Assembly: GCF_030272615.1 (NCBI RefSeq)
Contig: NC_081414.1
Span: forward strand, 525,801,137-525,865,136
Source: Cryptomeria japonica
Taxonomy: Eukaryota; Streptophyta; Pinopsida; Cupressales; Cupressaceae
Length of the DNA: 64,000 nucleotides
Direction of reading: 5' to 3'
The notes under the pieces were generated by a model, which was not told where the DNA came from, did no database searches, and was given only the letters and a program-made list of their open reading frames with translations. The position numbers and the translations under genes were made by a program. This document shows positions 11,767-24,779 of this stretch, piece after piece (the first letter of the stretch is position 1; every line of letters begins with the position of its first letter).

Positions 11767-14700
11767 GAATTATTTCTTGGAATGTTGCCCCTAACAAGAA
11801 ACGCTTAATTAAGTCCCAGATGGACTTAATTAAGTGTGATGTTTTTATGTTGCAAAAAACAAAGTTGTCAAAGGAGTCTACTGATTTGGTTTTTTCATCT
11901 TGGAGAAGGTGAAATTCTCTTTCTTCTCCTGCTTGTGGTGCTTCAGGAGGTTTGGCACTGCTTTCGAATAATTATAATATTGAGGTACATTTAGTGGCAT
12001 CTGCTACAAATTGGATGTTGACTTTAATTATAAGCAAGATTTCAAAGGTTAAATTCTGGCTTTTTAACATTTATGCTCCGTCAGGAATTCAAGGAAAGGG
12101 TAAGTTATGGGGTGAATTAAAGAGGATTTCTTCTCCCTTAAGACATGGGTCCTTTATTATCTTCGAGGGTGATTTTAATGCTATCACTGATTTAGATGAG
12201 AAAAGAGGAGGTGTTGTCCATAATAAAAGGATTATGAATGACTTTGGGGATTTCATTTCTGATATGAGCCTTTTTTATTGTAAGTCTCAGAATGGGGTTT
12301 TCACATGGACAAACATGAGAAGGGATTTTTCTCAGATTGCTGAGAGATTAGATCGGTTTTTGTTATCTGAGAATTGGATTGATTCAAATTTTGAATTCTT
12401 TTCCTCTATTCTACCAGTCTCGGGTTCTAATCATTTTCCAATTTCCCTTTCAGTTATTGAGGATAGGGCTTCTTTTAAGTCTCCATTTAAATTTGAGCCC
12501 ATGTGGTTTAGGGATTCTTCCTTTTTGCCTCTGCTTATGAAATGGTGGAATTCTGCTCCTTTTTGTTCTGGGTCCCGTATGTTTCAGATTGCTAAGAAGT
12601 TAAGCTATTTGAAATTGAATATTAAGGAATGGAATATCTCGCATTTTAAGAACATTTTTCAGGAGAAACAAAGGATTCAAGATATGATTGAGTGTCTTAA
12701 TACTCATGTGCTTCAACATGGTATGGTGCCACAAGTTTTTGATGAATTGAAGTCACTAAAATTACAGCTTGAGGAGGTGTTAGCTAGAGAGGAAATCTAT
12801 TGGACACAGAAATCTAGAGAGTTATGGCTTTTAGATGGTGATAGGAACACAAAAAAAATTCATTCTTCAACTAAGATTAAAAGATGTAAGAATAGGATAT
12901 CTTGTATTCAGTGTCAGAATGAGAATTTATTGACGAAGCCGGAGGACATTGCTTCAGAGGCAGTTAGGCTTTTTAAGTCATTATTATCTTTGGAAAATGG
13001 AAATCTCAGCAATGATATTATATCTAATATTCCTCCTTTAGTATCTTTGGAAGACAAGAAGATGTTGATGTCTCCCTTTTCCTTAGAAGAAGTTAAGAGT
13101 ATTGTCTTTGCCATGAATTCGGATAAAGCTCCGGGACTAGATGGTTTTACTCCTTTATTTTTTCAGAAATGTTGGGATTTTGTAAGAAATGATGTTTTAT
13201 TGGCTCTCGAGGAAGCTAGGAGAAATAGGTCTGTTTTAAAAGAACTTAATACTACAATGATTGTAATTATTCCTAAAAAAAGAGGATACTAAGACTTTTG
13301 CTGACTTCCGCCCCATTGTTTTATGTAACACTTTGTATAAGATATTTACGAAGGCAATTTCCCTTAGGTTGGCAAAAATTCTACCTAGGATCATTCATTG
13401 GAGCAAGGTGGTTTTGTTCTTGGAAGGGAGATGATAGAGGGTGCAATTGTAGCACATGAGGTGTTGCATTCTATTTCCACCCAAAGAACCCCGGCCATGA
13501 TACTTAAACTAGACATGATGAAGGCTTATGATAGAGTAGAGTGGGGGGCTTTATGTATTGTTTTTGAGAAGTTAGGTTTTTCCAAGGCCTAGGTCAAATG
13601 GATTCATGCGTGTATTTCTTCTGCAAGATTCTCGGTTTTAAGTAATGGTTCTCCCTGTGGTTTTTTCACTTCCTCCAGGGGTTTGAGACGGGGAGATCCC
13701 CTTTCTCCCTTTTTGTTTATTCTCCTAGCTGAAACCTTTAGTTGGGCTATTAGGGCTACTAAAATGGGGGGGCTTTGGAAAGGTATAAGGATTCAGAATA
13801 TTCCCCAAAGTATTTCTCATTGTCTCTTTGCAGATGATACTCTGTTATTTGGACATACTTCATTAGTTGAGGCAAAAGTGATTAAAGGAATAATACAGAA
13901 TTATGCATCATTTTCTGGTGAGAAAGTGAATGGTGATAAATCAAAGAATTTTCTTCCTTAATACATCACAACTAGTTCAGCATAGGTTGCAATCCTTTTG
14001 GGGATTTGAGACTGGAAATCTTCCATGTACTTACCTTGGGATTCCTTTCTTTGTTAAACAGGATAAGATTATTTCAGTCATTTCTAAAAGAATTCTCTCA
14101 TGGAATCATAGATGGTTAACTTTGGCGGGTAAAATTGTTCTCATCAAGTCTGTTTTGAATGTTGTTCCCATATATCTCATGTCTGTTTTGAAGTCTCCAA
14201 AAGCATCTATTGTTAGTTTACAAGATACTCTTAGAGATTTTCTTTGGAACAATAATAAAGATGGCAAGAAGAAACTCCCTTTAATTGCATGGGATAACGT
14301 ATGCTTGCCTAAGGAACTTGGGGGAACTGGAATTCGGAGTTTGGAGAATCAGAATTTAGCCTTAGGTGCTTAAGTTGGTTTGGAAATTATATGACAATCC
14401 TAGCTCCTTATGGGCACAGATTATGTTTGCCAAATATTTAAATAATGGACCAAGAGAGTACATTTTTAAAGTCTCAAATTTGCCTTCGAGTTCTGCTATT
14501 TGGAATTTCCTTTGTAAATGTAGATCAGTTATTTTGCCTCATCTCTCATGGATTGTTCATAATGGTAGAAAGGTTAGATTCTGGGATGAAGTATGGAATG
14601 GACACACACCTCTAGTGAATATTAGGGATTGGTCTCCTCTTATCACTATTCTTTCCTCCATTTGGGGTGTTTTTGTAGCAGATTATTTTGAAATTGTGAC

Positions 14701-15975
14701 TAGTGGACCTCTTAAGCTAGCTAGATGGAAGTCGGTTGATTTCTTAGATGTTGATCAAAGTATGAAATTAGATTTTAAGAAGATTTTGGGGGATAGAACT
14801 GTATTTCTTTCTGATTCTGAGGATGAACTTATTGGACAAAGAATATTTATGGTAAGTACAATGTTAAAGATTGTTACAACTCTCTTATGGTTGCTAAAGA
14901 TTTATCATCCTGGCCTTATAAGTTGTTTTGGCATTCGGCTTGTCTTCCTAAAACTGGAGCCTTTGCTTGGTTGGCAATTCAGGACAAAGTCCTTACAGGT
15001 ATGAGACTGGACAGACTTGGTATTACTGTTGTTTTCCCTTGTGTCCTTTGTAACAAAAATTTGGAATCTTCTTCACACCTGATCCTACATTGTGATTATG
15101 CTTATGAATGTTGGCAGTGGTTGTTTGAGAAGTTAAATATATCCTTTGTTATTGGTAAGGATCTCATTTCCCATTTTAGATCTTGGCCCTTTATGTTTGC
15201 CTCATCTTTTTATGCATGTCTTTGGGTCATATCTCCATCTATTGTGATTTGGAATGTTTGGCTAGAGCAAAACGACGAGATATTTAAAAAAATAAGTTCT
15301 CCTGTGTCTGAGGTTCTATGAAAAATTGAGTCTTCAATCTCTGAGGCTGCTTTATCGTTTATTTATAAGAATTTGGAAAATCTTACTTCTTTTTCGCACT
15401 GGGATAGTAGAGTTACTAGAGTTTGGAAGATGTTGTCGATTTTACCCTCTCATGGTTCAATTTTTTTTTTAAATGATGCAATAGGTAAGAGATGCTCTGC
15501 TAGATGGAAACCTCCTCCGTAGGGGCACTTTATACTGAATTTTGATGGGGCCTCTCGTGGTAACCCTGGGCCGGTTGGGGTAGGCATGGTAATTTATGAT
15601 CACAATGCAAATATTATTCGAGCTAAGTGTCATGCTATTGGTTTTAAAACTAACAATTATGCAGAATTTCATGCTTTGTCTTTTGGATTGGATATGGCAA
15701 TCTCTTTGGGAATTAAGGACTTAATAATTGAAGGTGATTCTATGGTGATTATTCAATATGTTATGAAAAAGAAATCGAATTGTTGGAATTTGGAGTATAT
15801 ACTTGATCTCATTTTACAAAAATTAGAGTTGTTTGAATCTTTTTTGTTATCCCATTGTTACAGAGAAGTTAATAAGATTGCAGATTATTTGGCAAATTTA
15901 GTCATTGATAGCAATGCTAATCAGCGAGAGGTGGGTTTTGAGGAAATTCCTTCTAGGGTATGGGAAGGTTTGTAG
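11763..15975 (+). pseudogene. L1-type LINE ORF2: endonuclease, reverse transcriptase, zf-RVT, RNase H
   Basis: Broken ORF2 of a plant L1-type LINE. In order: an APE-like endonuclease from MRIISWNV at 11763, with NIYAP and GDFNAI; the reverse transcriptase entry DKAPGLDGFTP (about 13120); LDMMKAYDRVEW (about 13510); RRGDPLSPFLF (13683); the catalytic LFADDTLLF (about 13830); YLGIPF and WLTLAGKIVLI (about 14030-14150). A zinc-binding region with CVLC...HLILHC follows (about 15040-15090), then RNase H starting FDGASRGNPG (about 15540) with NYAEFHAL, IEGDS and IADYLAN. Lesions are TGA at 11910-11912, a frameshift at the A7 run near 13280, more shifts near 13395, 13945, 14370 and 14830, and stops at about 13590, 15319 and 15520. 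All catalytic blocks remain legible, so decay is moderate. Confidence 0.93.
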
Positions 15976-16446
15976 CAATAGTTATGTGATTTTCTTGAAT
16001 ACTATTGATGTAAAATTTTATGATGATAATTATTCCCGCTTTCCCCTTTCATTTCAAGTATTCATGTTCATTGTCTGGAGGAGAGTTCGATCTCATGGTA
16101 TTTGATACAATAGTGTTTTTCCAAAGGTTTTTTGATACTTTCTTTTTTGGCAGGAAGGTTTTGGGCTCATGGGATTTGGCACAGGGCTTTGGAAACTTTT
16201 GTCTTCTTCCATTGATAGCAGTTGTGGAGTCTACATTTGAAAATTATCCGATGGGTTTGCAATTTGCCATATGGGCTCTATGTAAAACTGATATTATATG
16301 TGTTGTGACCGCATTTTGTATGTGGTTTTGGGCGGGATGTATAAATTGATCTGTTAGATACTATAGATTTATTTTATGAGCTGTGATGGGAGGTTTTCTT
16401 CCCAGGGTTCTTTTCTCCGGTATGCTCTTAAATAAAAAATATTATT
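15976..16446 (+). mobile_element. LINE 3' UTR and A-rich tail
   Basis: About 470 bases between the ORF2 stop and an A-rich tail (AAATAAAAAATATTATTAAAAAAA, in two parts, ending about 16447), the usual termination of plant LINEs. Directly beyond it lies the small hairpin AGTGGA ATAA TCCACT. No target-site duplication could be recognised because the 5' break is not sharply defined. Confidence 0.65.
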
Positions 16447-17640
16447 AAAAAAATTTAGTGGAATAATCCACTTTTATTGAAAAAAATAAAAACTATGGAC
16501 CTTCAACGGAGTAAAATCTGAACTGAGGTGCTAATTTGTGCTAATTTGCAGTGGTCTGCATTTAGGCTTTCTCAGGCATCTGTGGGGCCTATGTACACAC
16601 TATGCATTCTATTTAAAGACAATGCAGGCGGCCAAGACAATGACGCAGCTAGCAATTAATTTCATAAAAATGTCTATAAAATAAAATTAAAAAATCAAAT
16701 CAAATATCTACGATCCAAAATATCATCTGCAATAAATCGATTTATTTGCATTTACGGATACCATAGTGGATTCCATACAAAATTAATGAACAGGGTAGCT
16801 GTATTCCACACTGTATTCATGACTAAGCTTGGGATAATTGGAAATCTAAAAAATTGATTTGTATATGGGGAAGCACCTTGCTGTCTTTTCCCACGTTGCT
16901 GTCTTTTCAATGTTCAGTTAGATTACAAGCATGAAACTCAAAAGTTCATGTTCTTTTCCTTCCTTGCAGCTAGAGACACTCCCCTTTCCCCTCTGCACAC
17001 AGATTTCTTTTATTACAAGAGAATGAAAATTTATTTATACTCTTTGGCATTTTATATCTTTCTAAACTTGTCTTTGCAGATCGCCGCTCCTAAATTTAAA
17101 GGGTTCCTTTTCTAGTCTTTTTTGGGAGAATCCTTTTTATCTCGAGTATAATGGATGCACCTTTACTTAATTTCTTGTAATGTGCTCCACTTCAACCATC
17201 CTCTAGCCATTCCATTACATATATTTTGAGAGTCATCGTGGTTAGTTGTGGGCAGAGATCTGGATGAAAGCGTTGTGAGGAACAACACGAAAACAATGAC
17301 CATCATAAACACTACCAATACTCTTTCTTATCCTTTGGTATTTCTGGTGCAAGGCCATGTGCTTTTAGAATTCACAATATTTTACTGCATGTCACGTTGT
17401 TGACCTGAGCAATCCCATGGGAGTCACAAAGAATTAGACCAATTTGTGATTGTGTCAAACCCTTCTTAGCAAATTTGTAGATGTTCTCCTCAACGTCCTA
17501 AGCTGAAATATTCAGCTAACTTGGGAAAGTCCTTTTTTAAGGTAGTGCTGAAGAGGAAATGCCTTTTCCTCAACAGAGTACATATACCACATGATGAATG
17601 AATGAATGATCGATGTCCCTTCTGACTCGCTTTCTCCTCC
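16447..17640. other. Spacer, no gene seen
   Basis: About 1.2 kb with no coding pattern or clear repeat. CT-rich and AT-rich patches alternate. The right boundary is where gypsy gag/protease similarity begins on the opposite strand. Confidence 0.4.
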
Positions 17641-18334
17641 TTGTCTCTTCTTTTAAAAACCCTTCAGAAAAGAAAAGAAAGAAAAATATCTAGAGAAAAT
17701 TTGAGTGAATGTAAGGTGATGGTTAGTGGAAAGCTGGCCAATGAGGGCTTGGAGGTGTGAAGGATCAATATCATAAGAGAGTTTGTATTCTTGTAAAATG
17801 TGATTTGAAATGTCCTTATGAGTGGGGGATGTGGGCAAAATCTCAAGGATGGAAATGTGAGCTAGTTTTCACTTAAGGTAGTCAAGGAGGTCATATTTTC
17901 TTTGGGTATTTGAAGTGGATGGATTAGGTCCTTGGATGGTGGCTTTTCCACATCGAGTGGTGACAACATAATAAGGTATTTTTACTTTTAATGGTATGGA
18001 TTCATTCATCAGAATATTCAATGTGACCAATAAGGGAATCGTAATTATAAGGAGTCTTGCGAGAATTGATAGATTTTGTATGAGACTCTTAGCCTTGAGA
18101 GTTGAGTGTTTTTTTATCATTCTTCGAAAAAGGGTTTTTAATATAGCCAAATCTTGGTTAGGTGAGATGTTTGGTGATCCCAAAATTTTAATCTCACCTT
18201 TATTGATGAGTTCTTGGATATGGTGTTTTAATTTCATATACTTCCTTGTGGCATGACATTTGACACATTGATAATCCTAGTATTTGTCTTCTTCATCAAT
18301 GGGTTCTTTTAAAGGTGTAAATTATCTTCCCTCT

Positions 18335-18898
18335 TGTTGTAGTTTAGGGTGTGCAAATGGGATGACAACGGATGAGATTTTTTAGAACATAATATTAAGG
18401 GTCATACCCTTATAACATTTATTTATAATGTTCTAATATAAGGTTATAAAACCTTATATATTATATGCTTTATAAGCATATCCCATTTGAAATAATTATA
18501 ATCTAATAACTATTAGATTATTAATTATTTATGAATGGAGGTTATTGAAAAGGTGTGACTAGTGAAGTCACCCTTCCTCCTATATTTAAGGAGGTTCTCT
18601 CTCATTTGAAACGAGTGTGAATTTGGAGATTTATAATGAGCTACATCACTATGCACAGGAGGTATTATTGGCCATGTAGAAGTATTGGAGGAGTATGCCT
18701 AGGTTCATGTCTATTTTATGATAGACTATATTTGTAAGCGTGTTGATTAAATGATGCTTTATGGGTTTTTTTACCCGAAAGGGCTTTCCCCATGTATATC
18801 TTGTGTAATGTGTACAATCATGCATGTATGATTCTCATTTCATTTATTTTATGATCTTGTTTAAAATGATTAGTATCTTAAGATCCTAATTTCTAACA
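18335..18898 (-). mobile_element. Probable solo LTR inserted in the gypsy gag
   Basis: A 560-bp non-coding block interrupts the gag similarity. Read on the minus strand it starts TGTTAGAAATTAGGATC and ends near CTACA/CAACA, matching the TG...CA rule and the look of a Ty1/copia LTR. It contains a palindromic TATA region (CCTCCT...AGGAGG around 18576-18594) and a chain of hairpins described separately. I did not find matching 5-base target duplications, so the left boundary (18335 or 18338) and the solo-LTR identity are inferred. Confidence 0.5.
18382..18600. repeat. Chain of consecutive palindromes
   Basis: Hairpins follow one another: TTAGAACAT/ATGTTCTAA (18382-18390 with 18428-18436) enclosing AAGGGT/ACCCTT (18397-18411); ATATAAGGTT/AACCTTATAT (18436-18459); ATATGCTT/AAGCATAT (18463-18481); TAATCTAATA/TATTAGATTA with a 2-base loop (18499-18520), extendable to about 18 bp with a one-base bulge; GTGACT/AGTCAC (about 18555-18572); CCTCCT/AGGAGG (about 18576-18594). 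All listed stems are perfect. Confidence 0.85.
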
Positions 18899-19524
18899 GG
18901 TTTATTGGACGTTTTGGATGTGTTTGAAATCAATGACCCCATCTCTAACTACATTCCTCTTTTTGCTAAAAAAAAATTGACTTATCTATGAAGTTATCAT
19001 TTTGGTTTTGATCCTTTGAGTAAATTTTAATAATCCATTTACCAATGCAGACCTTTTCAATTTGAATACTTCTTTCAATAATTTCCTCAAAAGAAGAGAC
19101 ATGCTAAACTTGAAAATGAAATGATAAATATGGATTGAGATTTGTCACAAAGATATAAATTAATTATTTTTCTAGTATGTGCCATGAAAATATATTAGCT
19201 AAAGATCTCCAATGTTGAAGAAATGATGAATAGATTTCCCATGAATTTTTATTTAGTGTTGCACAATTCCATCATGTTGAGCATAGTAAGTATGTAGAAA
19301 AGGATGTGATGAACCCATTAGGTTGATCCAAGAACCATTCAAATGCTTTCTCACCTAGGCTACGAGGGAATAAGCATGGTATGTGTCTTCATATGCCACA
19401 TCTTGACTAATCATGAAACATTCATTGACAAGCTCCCTAGAATCCCCCTTCTCCTTATATTTATCATATTTTGGGACTTGGAAAGATGTGAGAAAGGGAT
19501 TTTTTATAATGGTCAAGATCAAAG

Positions 19525-20004
19525 GGATATGGGTACAATTATATTATTTCTTAGAAGTGCCCCTAGAGTCTATAAGGATATCTTTCACGACTTGTCATTC
19601 TTCGTCAAAGGATGAATTAGGTGGTGGTAGAGAAGTGTATGGATGGTGTTGTGTATTATTTGTATTGGATGAAATGGGATTTTGGGATATGGGTACAATT
19701 ATATTATTTCTTAGAAGTGCCCCTAGAGTCTATAAGGACATCTTTCACAACTTGTCATTCTTCGTCAAAGGATGAATTAGGTGGTGGTAGAGAAGTGTAT
19801 GGATGGTGTTGTGTATTATTTGTATTGGATGAAATGGGATTTTGGGATATGGGTACAATTATATTATTTCTTAGAAGTGCCCCTAGAGTCTATAAGGACA
19901 TCTTTCACAACTTGTCATTCTTCGTCAAAGGATGAATTAGGTGGTGGTAGAGAAGTGTATGGATGGTGTTGTGTATTATTTGTATTGGATGAAATGGGAT
20001 TTTG
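19525..20004. repeat. 160-bp tandem repeat, three copies
   Basis: GGATATGGGTACAATT begins at 19525, 19685 and 19845, an exact 160-base period. The copies differ at only a few positions, mostly in the first (for example AAGGATATC versus AAGGACATC). The array lies inside the gag pseudogene between its polar N-terminus and the gag core. Because 160 is not a multiple of three, each copy moves the reading frame. Confidence 0.93.
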
Positions 20005-20530
20005 ATATTGGTTGAGATGGTTTATGTTGAGTGAGTGTGGTATAGTCATGGTGGAAGTAGGGATATTAGAAATATTTAGACAATGAATGAAAATGGAAGT
20101 GGGGTCCATATGAGTAGTTGTGGGTTGTGATCCAAGTAGGATATTTATTGTGGATGTGCCTTGATTAATGGAATTAGGATCATGAACTTCATTAGAAATG
20201 GAAGTAGAAACTTTAGGTGGCACAAATCATTGATATAAAAGGTTCCCTCTAATTTTAAAAGGTTTTTGCCCTCTAGTAGATGTGATTACGTCATCTTTTG
20301 TATTTGATTTTTAATAGGATCAAGATGAACAATGTGATCCAACATTGGAGAGGTCATAGATAGGAGGTAGTTTTTCCTTTGTTTCTATTAACTTTATAAA
20401 AATGGAATCTTTGTTTATTTTAATATTTCTACATGAGATCATGCCCTTGTTTGGAAACTGGGATGGATTATGGATTGGTTGTGTATTTAATTTAATTAGG
20501 AGTGTCATTTCTAGTTTCACTACCATAATG

Positions 20531-23500
20531 ATGAGAAGATTCTCCTAGGAAAGAGAACCTTTCTATGAGTGCTTGACTATGGAAAGGATTTTCTTCCATA
20601 TTTTCACATATAGTGCTTCATGTGTTAGGGGGCATTGGTTTTGGTTCTAAATTGGATGTCCAAAGAGATGAGTATGGGGGACTTTGTGACTAATCAAAAG
20701 AGGGTAAAATACCAATAATGAAGGTTAACCTTAAAAGTGGATGACTTAGAATGAACTTGTTTGGACAATTTGATTGGATAATAGGATGATCAAATAGACT
20801 GTATAGATTACATTTGATAAACTTTTATTAAATTTTAGCCTACACACTTGGATCTTAAGGATGACTTGATTATGACCAAGGATATAGTTGGATGACAATG
20901 GGTGTAGATTATAAGGATGATATGGTCAAAAGATGCTAATGATATAATGATAAAGGTATGCTAATGTTTTCTTAGATATGTCTCAAAGGTGACTAGGACC
21001 ATAACCAATTTGATGGTGAGTGAACATGTGAAAAGTGCATTAAGGCCAAATAATGTGATCAATTTGGACAATGTATTTGGTTGATGTAGAAATGTTGGCT
21101 ATGTTGACCAAACCTAATTAGGTGTAGTACTAAATGATGGTTAACCTAAGTTTTGCTTCAACATTTATGTTCCAACGATTTCAAAGGGAAATGTGTTTTC
21201 ACACAGGCCAAAAAGGACTTCAAACTTTAATTGACTCAAACTTTGTTTAAAAGGGTTATAAACAAGCACTTGGTATATATCACACAAACAAAAAGACACA
21301 AAAAGAAGCCTAAAACTATTCAATAAAAGGTGTGTTATTCCTTGTGGACTCACAATGCTAACATTTATCCCCAATCTAGGAGAATGCTAACATTTGTCCC
21401 ATTAGTGTCATATACCACATGAAATGGATAGCTAGGATATACAAGGTCATGTACTACCTTACACCCCTTACCATGGAGGACTAGGCTTTCCTAAAATAAG
21501 CTCTATCTCACCACATGGAGACACAATGAGCACTTTCCCTCCTTGGTAGCAATTTACCACAAGGGAAAATGGTTGAAAGGTCTTAAATAGGCTTTATGAT
21601 TCTTATCTAGGGGCTATCCTCTATATGCCATAAGGGAACGATATTTTTCTATGCTCAAGCTAGTCGAATCAAGGCTTGGATACAAAGTGTATTTTCCCTT
21701 TTTGGTATATTCTCGATTTCTATGCTTGCAAACAATATTAATCCCTAAAAAACTGATATTAGAAATATTACAAATCAAAAAATTGTGATAATATTCAAAT
21801 CAATACATCATATCATCATTAATATTTAGATAATATTCCTTGCATCCAATCACATTGTGAATTCCTTGGAAATTATTACAAATGGTTTATCAAGGTTGGT
21901 CTTGCCTAGAGCATGGGAGGTGAGCCACCCTTCCCATCTCCCAGTCCATCTTGGCGACTTGCCATCCTCATTGATCAAGCCCAAGAGCATGGAGGTTCAC
22001 CATCCTTCTAACTCCTGTTCAAATTGATAAGAGCATGAAAAGGGGTGGTCCTTTCATCTCTCGTGAACTTGGAATGGATTTCATCCTTCCCATTTGCAAG
22101 ACACTTCCACAAATTCAAAATGATTTCTCAAGGAATTTTCTAGAAAGTACCTCTTAATGAACTAATTGGTTTATTCTCAAATAGCTACAAAAAATTATTT
22201 TGTGTTGTATATACTTGTTTTAATAATCTAAAATTATTCTTCAATTAATGATCTAAATTATTTGAATTGCTTTTATGAATGATTCCTTAATGAATGTTTG
22301 AAATTATATATTATTGAATGACTAGTTGTTTTAATATGATGTTTTGAATGTTATCATGAATTGATTTTTGAATTGGTTGTAAGTTTATCCTTGAACGATG
22401 GATAGTATATGATTGATTGATTTCTTACTTGCAAGATTGTTTGCTTGATTCTTTTATTCCCAATTGATAATTGGTGGATGATTAAATGATTTGCGTTGAT
22501 GGATTTATGAGTGATGATTGAATGAATGTTGATTTGATGTATTGGTGAGTGATGATTGAATGAATGTTGATTTGATTATTGATAAGTGATGATTGAATCA
22601 TTTTCATGATCTCTCTTTTATATTTTATTGGTGAAAGAGTTGCCTCCATAAGAATTAGGTCACCCCCCTTCATTGTTACCTTCTGAGAATAATAAATTAT
22701 TTTCCAATTGATCTCTTGTGTCCATTAATTCCTTCCTTTTCCTTCTCAAATGAAATGTTCTCCATTTTATATCTTCCATAGTGAGGGATTCACAACCCTT
22801 CATAATGATGTCTCTTGGAAGAGTTATAACCTTTCAAATTTAATCATTTATTTAAACTTCTTGATTATTTTTAATTAAATGCTTATGGAAATCATTGTCC
22901 ATGATATTCTTTAAATAATCTTAATAGAATAATTGTATTAATTCCCTTACCTAATTTTAAGGGCTACAATCTGATTGTGATAAAAGGTTGTGATTAGATG
23001 GTCATAAAAGGCTATTGTCTATCTTGGCGGGGGCATGACAACTAGCAGTCATGATCTAAAAACCAAAATCTTGGGGCAATTATATTTTATCTAAAGATTT
23101 GATTTCCTTTCAAGAGAAATATAAGTTTAAATTCGTAAATTGTGAGTGTGTCAAAATATTGGTCAAGAAGTCCTTTGAATCTAATGAAAATATTTTAAAA
23201 TTTAACAATTTTATCCAAGTTCGTGATAGTTTTGTATGCATTTTCATGATTATCTTTTGCATGCAATGGTAATTTCTCAAGAGTATGATTCCCTAATGAC
23301 AATCATTTGAATGAAAATACCTTTTCATGATATTATTATCCTTTTAGATAGTAGGAGTAATTTGATATGCTTTATTATTGATGATAGTCTTATGAGTTTA
23401 TGATAGACCTTAATGTTCATTACTACCCTATGTGAATAACAATCCATTTTGTGTGGATGATAGCCAAGTGGTGGGACTCTTATTTAGTGTTAATAAAGAG

Positions 23501-24480
23501 GATCTTTATTTTTCTCTCAATGCCTTCTCTACTCAAATACCTATTATGTACTACTTTAGGGTGTGCAAACCTTTGAGAGTACCCATCAAATTGAGGTGAA
23601 AGAACATTCATTTGAGGAGATCTCCCTCCTCTCTTAGAAAAAAAATGATAATTTTCACTAGGAGAAATTATTTTTTTATTTTTATTAGATGTCTTCCTTT
23701 GCTCTTTCTATGCATAGTAGTAGTAGTTCAATGATTGTATTGCACAAGTCACAACAAAGGGTGAAGAACTCAACATTCTTTAGGTGATACAAGCATATAT
23801 ACTATTATATGTGAGGTCTCAAGTGTTTAACCTTAATTCATTGCACTCATAGGAGAAAAGAATAATAGTTGGCCTAAAATAATGTTTTTGATTGCCAAAG
23901 ATGTGCTTGTTGAAGGTTTAAGAATGGGCGGTCAAAACTTTTGCTCCTAGTGTGATGAAAAAATGGTGTTAAAGATTTTTTTAATAACGCCATAAATATG
24001 GTGCATGAAAAATGTTAAATTGCCAAGTAAATTTCAAAAAGGTGTGTAAAGATATGTGAATCTATAATACAACATGACAAACATGTATAAAAATTATCAT
24101 TGAAGCACAAGAGGAGATGAATGTTGTTTAAAATTGGCATGAAGACATGATGAAATCTATGTGAATTACCACTAATATAATTATCACATAGATAATAATA
24201 GTGTTTTAGACAAATAATATGCATACCCAAAAATTGGTAAGAAAGTACGAACAAGGTATGAAGAGAACAGTGACTAGATTAGAAATAAAGGACAAATATG
24301 TGCCCCCAAGTGGAAAAAGAATATATAAATGATGATTATGGGGGGGGAATTGTGAGTTTGAATATACACAATAGGAAAATTAGAGGATGTTATAGTTGAA
24401 AGAATAACACACATGACACAAACAAGAAGAGGGAGGAACGTGTCCTAGTAAAGATGGTAATGTGTTATCAACATGAGGAT
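20531..24480. other. Non-coding repeat-derived spacer
   Basis: About 4 kb without a supported gene. It is probably UTR/LTR sequence of the flanking gypsy fragments, but I could not define LTR ends. A small array at about 22510-22610 repeats GTGATGATTGAATGAATGTT-like units with periods of 38 and 37 bases (starts 22511, 22549, 22586). ORFs here are short and AT-biased. Confidence 0.4.
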
Positions 24481-24779
24481 ATTTATTTATTGAAGAGATA
24501 AACAAGAGGGGATAATGGACATCAAAGGTAAATCCATAAGAGATAATAAAAAAACATAAAATGAGGGAATCCATACCCTATAAAAGATGTCATGACATTC
24601 AATCTCTATGGAAGGATTATGTTGTGTTTTAATAAAGCTAAAAGAGGGGGGGGAAATAGGAAATATATCTCCAAAAGATACCATGGATACAAAATTATCT
24701 TGCATTTCACTATAATTATTTATGCCTTTATCAATTTGTGGGTAATATATTTAATACCTTTACCTTCTTTATGAAAGTG

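Larger units (their letters stand above)
17650..20530 (-). pseudogene. Ty3/gypsy (Tat/Ogre-type) gag and start of protease, decayed
   Basis: Reads right to left. It starts with a polar N/P/S/T-rich region (20223-19915, MPPKVSTSI...) and an internal 160-bp triplication. A retrotransposon gag domain follows at about 19370-18990 with FPRSLGEKAFEWFLD, SFLQHWRSLA, and IYIFVTNLNPYLSFHFQ. After an inserted 0.56-kb repeat comes a zinc-finger remnant, then LKHHIQELINKGEI (about 18230). SPTHKDISNHILQEYK...QALIGQLST (about 17830-17720) is the linker that in Tat/Ogre elements precedes the aspartic protease. Many stops and shifts are present. Polymerase domains are absent, so this is a gag-end fragment. 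The Tat/Ogre assignment rests on recall of family motifs. Confidence 0.7.

Noticed and set aside
18335-18898. Assigning exact target duplications to the probable solo LTR
   Set aside because: The pentamers flanking either possible left boundary do not match the right flank, so no duplication is claimed.
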